This document shows, piece by piece, positions 24,364 through 33,073 of a DNA stretch of 64,000 nt. Positions within the stretch are counted from its first letter, which is position 1. Every line of letters begins with the position of its first letter. The notes under the pieces are model-generated. The model was given only the letters and a program-made list of their open reading frames with translations. It had not been told where the DNA came from and made no database searches. The translations under genes and the position numbers were made by a program. Location: positions 62,001 through 126,000 of the forward strand of contig NZ_JBFRGU010000004.1 of NCBI RefSeq assembly GCF_052115485.1, in the 5' to 3' direction. This stretch comes from Microvirga sp052115485. Lineage in GTDB: Bacteria; Pseudomonadota; Alphaproteobacteria; Rhizobiales; Beijerinckiaceae.

Positions 24364-26226
24364 ATGCCTACCTATGATCCGCCTGCTCGTCTCTTCAATC
24401 CCATGGCGAATAATCCTTGCCGGACGCGCGAGGATGTCGAGCAGGCATTGCAGGCGCTCGTGCGTCCACTGGAGCCGTTTCGGTCTCCCGGCGGCGCACG
24501 CGTGCGGCTGGATACGGCGGCGGCCCATTTCGATGTGGTGGCAGCTGATTTCGAAGGCTTTGCCCGTCCGCTCTGGGGCCTTGCGCCCGCGGCTGCGGGC
24601 GGTGCGACTTGGATCGACTGGAAGCCCGTCGCGCGCGGCCTTGCTGCAGGTACGGATCCCACACATCCCGAATACTGGGGCGATGTTCGGGATCGGGATC
24701 AGCGTCTTGTCGAACTTGCCGCCATCGGCCTCACTCTTCGGCTCGTGCCGGAGCATGTCTGGGATCCGCTGTCAGATACCCAGAAAAACAACGTGGCCCA
24801 ATACCTGCTGTCGGCACGGCAAAGGGAGTACGTGGACAACAACTGGCAATTCTTCCGGCTCATGCTCGATCTCGGACTGAAGGCGATTGGTGTGCCTTTC
24901 GACCCCGCGCCGTCCGACAGGTATCGGGAGAACCTCGATGCTCTTTACCTGGGAGACGGTTGGTATCGCGATGGCGCCCCACGACATGTCGACCACTATA
25001 TTCCGTTTGCGTTCCACTTCTACGGCCTGATCCTGGCGGCTCTCGATGACGATCCGCGCAATGAACGCTACCGGGAGCGCGCCAGGATTTTCGCAGCCGA
25101 AATTGCCCGATGGTATGCAGATGACGGGGCTGCTCTCGTATTCGGTCGCTCGATGACCTATCGCTTCGCCACGGCAGGAATTTGGGGGGCGCTCGTCTTC
25201 GCCGGCGAGGAGGCGCTGCCGTGGGGCGTCATCAAGGGCTATTACCTTCGCCTGCTGCGCTGGTGGACCCGACAACCCATTGCGGGTCGCGACGGCATCC
25301 TGTCGGTCGGCTACACCTATCCCAGCCTACTCATGTCGGAGAACTACAACTCCCCCGGCTCGCCCTATTGGGCGCTCAAGGCCTTTTTACCGCTTGCTCT
25401 TCCGGCCGATCATCCCTTTTGGGTGGCAGAGGAGCAGCCATGCCCGGTACGGCCGAAGCCGACCGCACAGCGCCATCCAGGCATGCTTGTCGCCAATCCT
25501 CCCGGCGACGCCATCGCTCTTGCCAGCGGGCAGCAGAACTTGTCCATGCGCTTCGGCGCCGAGAAGTATGCCAAGTTCGTCTATTCCGCCCGCTACGGGT
25601 TCAGCGTTGAGAGTGACGAACGCCGGTTCTTCGATGCCGTCTTCGATGGCACTATCGGGTTCAGCGACGACGGCAGGCACGGCCGAACCCGCGAGGTCAA
25701 TGACAAGGCGTTGATCGCCGATGACACGCTTTACGCCCTCTGGCGGCCGTTTCCGGATGTCGAAGTCGAAAGCTGGATCTACTGGGCCGAGCCTTTTCAT
25801 GTCCGCGTCCATCGTGTCCGCACTCCCCGCGCGCTACACACGATCGAGGGCGGTTTCGCCGTGGCGCTGCAGGCTGATCTTCTGCCAATGCTTGAGGACG
25901 GGCCGGGACAAGCCCTTGCCGAAACCTCGGCCGATTTATCCGCAATCGTCGATCTGGGTTCGACCGTAACGCGGACGGGCCGGGCCCATCGCGCACCCCC
26001 GAACACGAATCTCATTGCGCCGAAAACGGTCGTGCCGCAATTACTCGGCGATATTCCGGCCGGCGAGAGCCTGCTCATGTGCGCCGTGGTGGCGCAAGGC
26101 GATCCCGCTGCGGTTCGAAGAGTGCTCGGAACCTTGCCGCCGCGTCCCGATCTCGCTGCGCTGGAGAAGCTCGTGGCGATGCGCGGCGTGCCGGTCTCGG
26201 CCATGACGGGCGCCGCGGACCGGTAA
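24364..26226 (+). CDS. DUF2264 domain protein (GH154-like, probable uronide-related)
   Basis: Protein of 620 residues of the DUF2264 family. The N-terminal alpha-helical part has NPCRTREDVEQALQALV, HPEYWGDVRDRDQRLVELA and the NNWQFFRLMLDLGLK and GWYRDGAPRHVDHYIPFAF stretches. The C-terminal third looks beta-rich. DUF2264 was later associated with glycoside hydrolase family GH154 (beta-glucuronidase activity on ulvan-type sugars), which fits GH88 and KduI nearby; I give this from memory. No signal peptide is visible. GAGGAA lies upstream of ATG 24364. It probably removes a saturated or modified uronic acid in the cytoplasm. Confidence 0.82.
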   Translation: MPTYDPPARLFNPMANNPCRTREDVEQALQALVRPLEPFRSPGGARVRLDTAAAHFDVVAADFEGFARPLWGLAPAAAGGATWIDWKPVARGLAAGTDPTHPEYWGDVRDRDQRLVELAAIGLTLRLVPEHVWDPLSDTQKNNVAQYLLSARQREYVDNNWQFFRLMLDLGLKAIGVPFDPAPSDRYRENLDALYLGDGWYRDGAPRHVDHYIPFAFHFYGLILAALDDDPRNERYRERARIFAAEIARWYADDGAALVFGRSMTYRFATAGIWGALVFAGEEALPWGVIKGYYLRLLRWWTRQPIAGRDGILSVGYTYPSLLMSENYNSPGSPYWALKAFLPLALPADHPFWVAEEQPCPVRPKPTAQRHPGMLVANPPGDAIALASGQQNLSMRFGAEKYAKFVYSARYGFSVESDERRFFDAVFDGTIGFSDDGRHGRTREVNDKALIADDTLYALWRPFPDVEVESWIYWAEPFHVRVHRVRTPRALHTIEGGFAVALQADLLPMLEDGPGQALAETSADLSAIVDLGSTVTRTGRAHRAPPNTNLIAPKTVVPQLLGDIPAGESLLMCAVVAQGDPAAVRRVLGTLPPRPDLAALEKLVAMRGVPVSAMTGAADR

Positions 26227-26266
26227 ATCAACGACAGTTCAGTTCCTTGTGAGTCAGGAGGTTTTC

Positions 26267-27103
26267 ATGGATACGCGTCAGGCCGTGCATTACGAGCACG
26301 CCGAAGCCTTGGGTGCGACTGATCTTCGCCGTCATTTCGTCATCGACCGAATGTTCGCGCCGGGATCGCTTGAAGCGACATACACCCATTACGACCGGAT
26401 GATGGTAGCTGGTGTGATGCCGACCTCCAGCTCACTCCGGTTTGGACCTGAACATTCGGCATCGGTCGGTGCGAATTTTCTGCTGGAACGGCGCGAGCTT
26501 GGCCTGATCAATATCGGGGGCCCCGGCCGCATCGTCGCGGACGGCTCGGCCTATGACATCGGTTTCCAGGACGGTCTCTATCTGTCCATGGGCACGAAGG
26601 AGATCGTGTTCGAGAGCCTCGATCAGGGAAACCCGGCCAAGTTCTATGTCAACACTTGCCCAGCCCATGCGGCGCTGCCCTCGCGCCGTATCGCACGGGA
26701 GGAGGCCATCGCGAACGCCCTTGGTGACGCGGTGACTGCCAACAAGCGCAAGCTGTACCAGTACCTGCATCCGAAGGTGCTGCCGACATGCCAGCTGCTG
26801 ATGGGCTTGACTCGACTTGAGACGGGAAGCGTCTGGAATACGATGCCGGCGCATACTCATGACCGCCGCATGGAGGCCTATCTGTACTTTGAATTACCCG
26901 AGGATGCCTTCGTTGTTCATCTCATGGGACGTCCCAACGCCACCCGTCACCTCATCATGCGCAACGAACAGGCGGTCTTATCACCCCCATGGTCCATCCA
27001 TTGCGGTGCCGGAACCGGCGCCTATGCCTTTATCTGGAGCATGGCGGGCGATAACCAGCTCTTCACCGACATGGATATGGTCGCCATGAGAGACGTGCTC
27101 TGA
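26267..27103 (+). CDS. kduI: 5-keto-4-deoxyuronate isomerase KduI
   Basis: Cupin enzyme of 278 residues, the same length as the E. coli enzyme. It isomerises 5-keto-4-deoxyuronate (the spontaneous product of GH88-released unsaturated uronate) to 3-deoxy-D-glycero-2,5-hexodiulosonate. Zinc ligands are in PAHTHDRRMEAYLYFELP (H-x-H-x6-E) with the further His in WSIHCGAG. AGGAGG sits well for ATG 26267; a GTG at 26249 is on the wrong side of it. KduD, the next enzyme of the usual pathway, is not in the window. Confidence 0.95.
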   Translation: MDTRQAVHYEHAEALGATDLRRHFVIDRMFAPGSLEATYTHYDRMMVAGVMPTSSSLRFGPEHSASVGANFLLERRELGLINIGGPGRIVADGSAYDIGFQDGLYLSMGTKEIVFESLDQGNPAKFYVNTCPAHAALPSRRIAREEAIANALGDAVTANKRKLYQYLHPKVLPTCQLLMGLTRLETGSVWNTMPAHTHDRRMEAYLYFELPEDAFVVHLMGRPNATRHLIMRNEQAVLSPPWSIHCGAGTGAYAFIWSMAGDNQLFTDMDMVAMRDVL

Positions 27104-27479
27104 GGATCCAAGGCGCGGCCTTTCGATCGGGCGCAGAGCGCAAGCTTTGAACTGTCGCTTGCTGCAGGGCTCGCGCGAGGGTGCGCGCCTGGGGTTGCAG
27201 GAGCGCACAGGTCGGCGAACCCTGGAATCGAGCTGTTACTGATGTCTGAAAGAAAGGGTGCCGTTTCTTGTGACCCGTTCAGGGCTGCCAGTTAGCTCAA
27301 AGCAGATTGTAACTTAAAGTCGCATTTCGTTGAAGCAATACAAAATTATGGTTGTAAATCAATAGTTTTAGCCTCCGAGAGGATAAGCTTTCCGGTTGTT
27401 CAGAGAGTTTTTTCAATCTGCAAGTTCGGTAATCGTAGCGGCCAAGGTTAAAGAACCATTAGAGGACGCTCGCGATGTG
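27104..27479. other. Intergenic stretch without a recognised gene
   Basis: About 375 bases between KduI and the RTX remnant. The first half is GC-rich and the second half is clearly more AT-rich, marking the edge of the RTX island. No protein-like frame, tRNA or clear repeat is seen. Confidence 0.5.
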
Positions 27480-27808
27480 GGGACATTTCAGACACGCTCT
27501 ACGGCGAGCAGGGCCGCGACACCTTCTGTTTAACACCGCGCTGAATGCCACGAGCAATGTCGACCAGATCGTCGGCTTCAATGTCGCCGAGGATCGGATC
27601 GAGCTGAGCCGCGCGATCTTTGGCGGGTTCGGGGCCAAGGTGTCGCTGGCGATCGGCGACAAGGCGAACGCCGCAGGGCCTCAGATCGTCTACACAACAA
27701 GACGGGCGAATTGTTCTACGATGTGGATGGCACGGGGCTTCGTGCACAGGTGAAGTTTGCGTGATTGGTGCCAACCTGGCGCTGACTCAGGATCACTTCA
27801 TCCTGTGA
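27480..27808 (+). pseudogene. Decayed C-terminus of an RTX protein
   Basis: Pieces of an RTX tail in shifted frames: DTLYGEQGRDTF, then NTALNATSNVDQIVGFN with FGAKVSLAIGDKANA, then a fragment in a different frame from the bases for GELFYDVDGTGL, and finally ANLALTQDHFIL with a TGA at 27806-27808. The same order and nearly the same DNA ends the M10 protease gene (47640-47931), including AKVSLAIGDKANA and ALT-DHFIL. No upstream RTX body or start remains, so this is the tail of a lost paralogue. Confidence 0.8.
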
Positions 27809-27834
27809 TTTTCTAATGCGGGGTTTGAAGCGGG

Positions 27835-28335
27835 ATGAAAAAGCCAAAGGGCATTAAGATTGTCTCTGAGGAGATTGCAGAAGCCTCTGCACGCACATTG
27901 GCAATGGCGAGCGTGGAACTGACACCTGAGGAATTGGCTGTACTGGAGATCGAAGTGGCATGGCTGCACTGGAGATCCGACTTTCGTAAGATCGTTGTCG
28001 GTTCCGGCCAGCTGCGTACTTCCTGGCGCAACATCTTCGAGGCAGACGCAACCTTGAGTCTCATCGCTCACAGATGGCTTACGAAGGCGCCCATCACACT
28101 CAAAGAGATTGCGACCTATTTATCCGAATTCACCACTGAGGCAACGATATCCCGTCACATAGACGACATGGAATATGCGGGAATGTTGGAGCGGGTGAGG
28201 GATCCCACTGACAACCGAAGATTACTCCTTATTCCGACTGAACGCCTGCTCATTGTAGGGCGAAATTTCCTCCAAGCCCGGCTTGCGCTTATGAACAGCA
28301 ACGGCTTTGACGTAAGTGTCTCAAAGTCAAAATGA
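27835..28335 (+). CDS. MarR-like winged-helix protein
   Basis: Protein of 166 residues. The core resembles MarR-type winged helices: SLIAHRWLTKAPITLKEIATYL, recognition helix region EATISRHIDDMEYAGMLERV and wing RDPTDNRRLLLIPTERL. The N-terminal 60 residues are not recognised. Ribosome site is poor and the start uncertain by a few codons. It stands between the RTX remnant and two response regulators, so it may take part in control of the RTX genes; this is from position only. Confidence 0.72.
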   Translation: MKKPKGIKIVSEEIAEASARTLAMASVELTPEELAVLEIEVAWLHWRSDFRKIVVGSGQLRTSWRNIFEADATLSLIAHRWLTKAPITLKEIATYLSEFTTEATISRHIDDMEYAGMLERVRDPTDNRRLLLIPTERLLIVGRNFLQARLALMNSNGFDVSVSKSK

Positions 28336-28618
28336 CCTCCAAACTGCAATTAATGCCCTTTGGTCAACGAGGTTGAAATATATATATATAGCTCCGGCGC
28401 AAGATCAGGTCTGCGTCAACGATACATGCGGAAACCAAAGCTGATTGCTTCAAAGTAGAAGCCTTCATCATTGGCCGAATAAGTTTCGCGCTCCGAAACA
28501 CTTGTCGGCGCGCGCGCATAGTCCACCGCATAATTTACAACGGTTCACGATGGCAGCGTTCAGGCTTTCATCGAATGCATTGGCGCGTCCAATTGCGATC
28601 TACCGGGTCGGGTGAAAG

Positions 28619-29686
28619 ATGGCTGTAAGTGAAGTAAACTACCGTACAGTTTTGTATGTCGATCATAATGAAAATAGCCGATCGGCATTCGCTGCAGGCC
28701 TGCGCAACATCGGTTACGTTGTCGTCGAGGCAGAAAGTGCCAAAGACGCGATTGCGATGCTTGGCGACAACTCTCCCGACTTTATCATTTGCGATGACGC
28801 ACTCCCTAACCTCGCTGCCGTCGAATTACTCAAGGCAGTGCGTGAGAACCACAGTAGCCTGGATGCCACGCCGTTCATCCTTGTTTCGGCATGTGCTGAT
28901 CGCAAAGAAGTGCTCCGTCTGCGAGAGCTCGGCGCCGACGATATTCTTTCGAAGCCTATAGATTTAGAGATTGTGGAAGTGACGCTTCAAGCGTGCTCTG
29001 CACAAGTCAGACGTCTTCAACGGAGCAAGCCGCATTTCTTGGAGCGTCGCGATACGAGTGGTAACGCGGGTAATTCAGCAGATGTTGAGGTATCGTTCTC
29101 CAATCTTGCTGAAACATTGGACGGCATGTCGCGGGGTGTTATCTATCTTGATAGCTCGGGCGTCATACGAAATATGAATAGGACTGCCGATACCATTATT
29201 TCTGAAGGAAGCGCTCTGCAAATCATTTCGGGGCGGCTTTCAATAACGCGGCCGCCCTCTGCTCGAAGCTTCCGGGACGCTGTTCGTGCCGCAACTGCGC
29301 AAAAGCCATGTTCTAGTATCGTGCCGATTCCACGCGAGACGCAAACGCCGCTCGTTCTTCACGTTTGCCCTTTGGAGACTGGCGGCCGTAACGGCCTGCC
29401 AACTGTCGCGATTGTGATCATCGATCCATCTGTTCCCCCTCCTCTATCAGCTCCAATCATCGCACAGATCTATGGCCTTACACGTAGCGAAGCGCGGATC
29501 GCCGTGGCTCTCGCGCATGGCAATCGATTGGATGAGATTGCGGAGCTATTCAGCGTCTCTCCGGCAACGATCGCCTTTCATGTTCAGAACCTCTTTCGCA
29601 AAACGCAAACGACACGGCAAAGCGAGCTGGTTGCATTGTTATTGCGAAGTTCGATCAGCACTCCAGTACTGCAAATCGCCGCTTAG
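28619..29686 (+). CDS. Orphan response regulator: REC, PAS-like middle, LuxR-type HTH
   Basis: Protein of 355 residues in three parts. REC domain about 8-130: YVDHNENSR with only one acid where the usual pair sits, phosphoacceptor Asp59 in FIICDDALP, and Lys112 in ILSKPID. The middle (about 155-285) is PAS-like (GVIYLDSSGVIRNMNRTAD). The C-terminus (from about 290) is a LuxR-type HTH: LTRSEARIAVALAHGNRLDEI and AELFSVSPATIAFHVQNLF. No histidine kinase is nearby. It is a paralogue of the next gene. A rho-independent terminator follows, so the two are separate transcripts. Confidence 0.82.
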   Translation: MAVSEVNYRTVLYVDHNENSRSAFAAGLRNIGYVVVEAESAKDAIAMLGDNSPDFIICDDALPNLAAVELLKAVRENHSSLDATPFILVSACADRKEVLRLRELGADDILSKPIDLEIVEVTLQACSAQVRRLQRSKPHFLERRDTSGNAGNSADVEVSFSNLAETLDGMSRGVIYLDSSGVIRNMNRTADTIISEGSALQIISGRLSITRPPSARSFRDAVRAATAQKPCSSIVPIPRETQTPLVLHVCPLETGGRNGLPTVAIVIIDPSVPPPLSAPIIAQIYGLTRSEARIAVALAHGNRLDEIAELFSVSPATIAFHVQNLFRKTQTTRQSELVALLLRSSISTPVLQIAA

Positions 29687-29718
29687 AGCGGTCTAGCATT
29701 GGAGGCCGGGTTGCGAAT

Positions 29719-29755
29719 TTCAGGAAAGGATTAATTATTTCCTGAAGGATTTTTT
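29719..29755 (+). terminator. Rho-independent terminator after first response regulator
   Basis: Stem TTCAGGAAA / TTTCCTGAA (9 base pairs) with a 10-base loop, then GGATTTTTTC. It ends the transcript of the upstream regulator before the next gene starts at 29882. Confidence 0.75.
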
Positions 29756-29881
29756 CAAAACCCTGACAGAGCGTTTCAAGATCAAATTTTGCCGTCGAAT
29801 GATTGGCCGATTCAAACAACTGCCTATCGGCAATGTGGAAATCTTCAGCTTATTTTCAAAGGTAGATAGTTAGGGCTTCCC

Positions 29882-31000
29882 GTGTTTAATCCCGAGCGAC
29901 TTTCATCGACAGACAGCTATACGATTCTTTGCGTCGACGATGATGCACGAACCCGTGCCGATGTCGCCGAAGTGCTTGGCTCTGCTGGGTTCTTAGTCCA
30001 GGAAGCGGGCGACGGCGCCGCGGCACTTGAGATCCTAAAACATAGCAGGCCGGATCTCATTCTGTGCGATATTTCCATGCCAATCGTCGGGGGGTATGAG
30101 CTCCTGCGTCTTGTGCGAGAGAGACACCCGTCTCTTAATGATGTCCCTTTCATGTTTCTTTCGGTTCTTTCCGATCGCAAGGGCATCATCGAAGGGAAGC
30201 ACGTCGGTGCTGACGACTACCTCATCAAGCCAGTCGATTATGATGTATTGCTTGCGACAGTGCGAGCTCGCATTGACCAAGTAGGACGCATTAAGAGGAG
30301 TGTAGTCTCGGAGTTGGAACGTGAGAGCCAATTCATACTTGCGTCGACGATACTCGATGCTCAAGGCGCTTTCGACAGTATGGCTCGTACTTTGGACGGC
30401 ATGGCGAAGGGCGTGATCTTTCTCGATAGCGACGGTCATCTTCAGCAAATGAACCGCTCAGCGACAGAAATCCTTGAGAAGAATAGCGGCCTCATCGCAT
30501 CAGCCAATCGCCTGAGCTCAACTTCAAAAGAGACTACTCGAGCTTTGCGGCAAGCCATTGCCAATGCACCAAATCAATCATCCCGGACCACTACCCTCTC
30601 TATCGAAAGGGAGAATGGAAGGCCGCTTATTGTACACATTTGTTCGCTCGGCACACGCGAGACACGCAACCTGCCCTCTGTCGTTATTCTTGTTATAGAT
30701 CCCGACGATCGTCCTCGGCCGGCCCCTAGCCTTACCGCACGCATGTATGACCTCACCAATGCTGAGACCAGACTCGCTGTCGCATTGGCGGATGGAAAAC
30801 GACTCGACGAGATTGCGAATGAGTTCTCCGTTGCTCAGACGACCATTTCATTCCACCTTCAGAACCTTTTTCGCAAAACAAAGACGTCACGGCAGACAGA
30901 TCTAGTCGCTCTGTTGCTTCGAGGCGCGTTAGCCCTTCGCGTAGACGAGCCATTAGCCCAGAGGAAGTTTGGCGGGATGGATGTCTCGCAGGTCAAATGA
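29882..31000 (+). CDS. Orphan response regulator: REC, PAS-like middle, LuxR-type HTH
   Basis: Protein of 372 residues with the same architecture as the preceding regulator. REC domain: CVDDDARTR (acidic pair D19/D20), phosphoacceptor Asp63 in LILCDISMP and Lys116 in YLIKPVD, all intact. The middle has GVIFLDSDGHLQQMNRSA. The LuxR-type HTH is LTNAETRLAVALADGKRLDEI and ANEFSVAQTTISFHLQNLF. GTG 29882 is the start used; no ATG is close. The conserved phosphorylation site suggests that this copy is regulated by a kinase coded elsewhere. It lies immediately upstream of the first RTX gene. Confidence 0.85.
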   Translation: MFNPERLSSTDSYTILCVDDDARTRADVAEVLGSAGFLVQEAGDGAAALEILKHSRPDLILCDISMPIVGGYELLRLVRERHPSLNDVPFMFLSVLSDRKGIIEGKHVGADDYLIKPVDYDVLLATVRARIDQVGRIKRSVVSELERESQFILASTILDAQGAFDSMARTLDGMAKGVIFLDSDGHLQQMNRSATEILEKNSGLIASANRLSSTSKETTRALRQAIANAPNQSSRTTTLSIERENGRPLIVHICSLGTRETRNLPSVVILVIDPDDRPRPAPSLTARMYDLTNAETRLAVALADGKRLDEIANEFSVAQTTISFHLQNLFRKTKTSRQTDLVALLLRGALALRVDEPLAQRKFGGMDVSQVK

Positions 31001-31125
31001 TGGCGACAAAGACGAATGCTGCCTGCTGGCACAGTGAAATAGCCACGACAACCTCATGGCTCGCTTCGGTACGACGCGGCGCATGGCAGGTTGCTAGATT
31101 TATATAACCCAAGGAAGGACTACAG

Positions 31126-32457
31126 ATGACAACGACTGTTTCCAGTCTCAACGGCGACAACGTCACGTTCAATAAAACTAACATGACTGTTCACTTAGAC
31201 CTCAATTCAGATTCCCTGGTTTCAACCAGCGGCGGCATTGCCGACATTCAGGTCGCTTTGTTGGTTGGGGCTGACCCGGTTTACGATCGTTTGGGGATTG
31301 ATCCTGCGAGCGGGATCACGCTCTCCAACGGCATCAACACAGGTAGTGTCGTCACGATCGGCCAGATCGTCGGTGTCATCGAGCTTGGGGGCACAGGAAC
31401 GCATAATTTCCATGTGAAATTTGACGCCGAACATCGAGCGACAGCCGCTGCTGCCCAGCAGTTTGTCCGCGCTCTGACTTTTACGAACACGGCCACAACT
31501 CTCGAAGAGAATTTTCTGCGATCGGTTCTCATCGGAGTCTACGATGACGTTGGAGGCGGAAGCACCAATTTCGTTTCGATTACAAAGGGAACGGGTACTG
31601 GCGGCGGAAGTGTAAACGCACCGCCCGTCATCGGTGTCAACCTGCCGTATATGGAGATTTCAGAAGGGGCTAGCCCTTTCTCTTGGACGACGATCAGTGA
31701 CGCGAATGACGACAATCTCAGTATCACGGTGGTTGTCAGCGATCCTATGCAAGGCTCCTTTTTGGCGTCAAGCCTCGGCGGTGGCAGCTATGATGCCGTG
31801 TCCGGGACCTATTCGATCAGCGGGACGCAAGCGCAGGTGCAAGCAGGTCTTCAGGGCTTGGTCTTCATTCCGAAGGGTGTTCCCGAGAGCGCCAAGGCTT
31901 CTGTCTCTCCGATAACTTTCAAGATAACCGCAAGCGATGGAAAGGCTTCCACTTTCGCTGTTTATGCTGCGGATGTTTGGACGAACAAGGCTGACGTACT
32001 CAAAGGTACGTCCCGCAGCGATAAACTCTATGGCTATAGTGGCAAGGACAAGCTCTCGGGCAACGGTGGCAACGATAAGCTCTTTGGTGGATCGGGCAAT
32101 GATACGCTCAGCGGCGGCTCGGGGAAGGACGCGTTCGTGTTCGATACCGAGCCGAACAAAAGCACCAACAAGGACAAGATCGTCGATTTCAATGTGAGAG
32201 ATGACTCGATTTGGCTCGACAACGCGATCTTCACTAAGCTCGGTAAGTCCGGAACGGAGGCCAAGCCCGCACAGCTGAAGAGCGGCTACTTTACAATTGG
32301 TTCTAAGGCGAAGGACAAGAACGACTATATCATTTACGACGACAAGAAGGGCATCCTTTACTATGACGCCGACGGTTCCGGAAAAGGCAAGGCGGTGGAG
32401 TTTGCCAGCGTCTCCAAGAACCTCGCCATGACCTACAAGGACTTCTTCGTCGTCTAA
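31126..32457 (+). CDS. RTX calcium-binding protein with cadherin-like N-terminal part
   Basis: Secreted-type protein of 443 residues. The first 290 residues hold beta-sandwich-like repeats (EISEGASPFSWTTISDAND and the SGTQAQVQAGLQGLVFIP stretch). Then come four to five RTX nonapeptides (SGKDKLSGNGGNDKLFGGSG, about 300-330). The end is a serralysin-type C-terminal module: DKIVDFNVRDDSIWLDNAIF, IIYDDKKGILYYDADGSG and a terminal DFFVV. No N-terminal signal is seen, consistent with type I secretion by the C-terminus. AAGGAAGGA sits just upstream of ATG 31126. A terminator follows. Confidence 0.88.
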   Translation: MTTTVSSLNGDNVTFNKTNMTVHLDLNSDSLVSTSGGIADIQVALLVGADPVYDRLGIDPASGITLSNGINTGSVVTIGQIVGVIELGGTGTHNFHVKFDAEHRATAAAAQQFVRALTFTNTATTLEENFLRSVLIGVYDDVGGGSTNFVSITKGTGTGGGSVNAPPVIGVNLPYMEISEGASPFSWTTISDANDDNLSITVVVSDPMQGSFLASSLGGGSYDAVSGTYSISGTQAQVQAGLQGLVFIPKGVPESAKASVSPITFKITASDGKASTFAVYAADVWTNKADVLKGTSRSDKLYGYSGKDKLSGNGGNDKLFGGSGNDTLSGGSGKDAFVFDTEPNKSTNKDKIVDFNVRDDSIWLDNAIFTKLGKSGTEAKPAQLKSGYFTIGSKAKDKNDYIIYDDKKGILYYDADGSGKGKAVEFASVSKNLAMTYKDFFVV

Positions 32458-32481
32458 GTCATATCTCGGCTACCATCATAG

Positions 32482-32510
32482 ACCCGTCCGGCTCCAGCCG
32501 GGCGGGTTTG
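32482..32510 (+). terminator. Rho-independent terminator after the first RTX gene
   Basis: A 12-pair stem ACCCGTCCGGCT / AGCCGGGCGGGT with a very short loop and TTTGTG after it, 25 bases past the RTX stop. Confidence 0.75.
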
Positions 32511-33073
32511 TGTCTTTCGTCGTCTACAGGCGATCTGGCCGGAGTTGCCGGTCGTCGCGGCTCTGCCGATCCTCTGCCAACGCGCCCTCTGTACTGGTCG
32601 CGGCTGCTCGTCTGGCGAATGGCGATAGCGTCCTAACGAGCCTGACCTGCTGCGAAACCCAAGCGGGGACAAGCCCTTCTCTTAATCTAACCCTTTGTGA
32701 CGGTTTCCATTTCGTGCTCGCGGTAAAGGCTCGCTTGGTATGCTTGCTGATGTCTAAAAATCGAAATTCTATTTAAACGACTAGTTTTAAATTTCGCCTT
32801 TCATGCATTGATGCTCTGTAACGAAAAAACATCGATCGATATCGATGTAGCAGGGGCAGACTTGGTGACACGATGCTTTGAATGGGAGAGATCCCCACGG
32901 TGCGAAAGCGCGTCGTGGTGTGATGCCCTCATGAATATGCGTCGGCTCGCAACCGGAAATACGGACAAGTCGTCGTCGAACGTTAATCTCGCCGCGTCAG
33001 CGGCTCTCTCGCCTTGTCGCGTAGTCAATAGCGGCAAGCGAAATTGCAATGCACCATACGAGGGGGCGTAAAA
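32511..33073. other. Intergenic stretch ahead of the largest RTX gene
   Basis: About 560 bases with no recognised gene. Short open frames exist but have no protein-like pattern. A self-complementary ATCGATCGATATCGAT stretch lies near 32831-32846. The promoter of the downstream gene should be here but no clear box pair is visible. Confidence 0.5.

Noticed and set aside
28377..28392. ATATATATATAT run as a promoter or integration signal
   Set aside because: A short simple repeat with no box spacing or flanking repeat to support a role.
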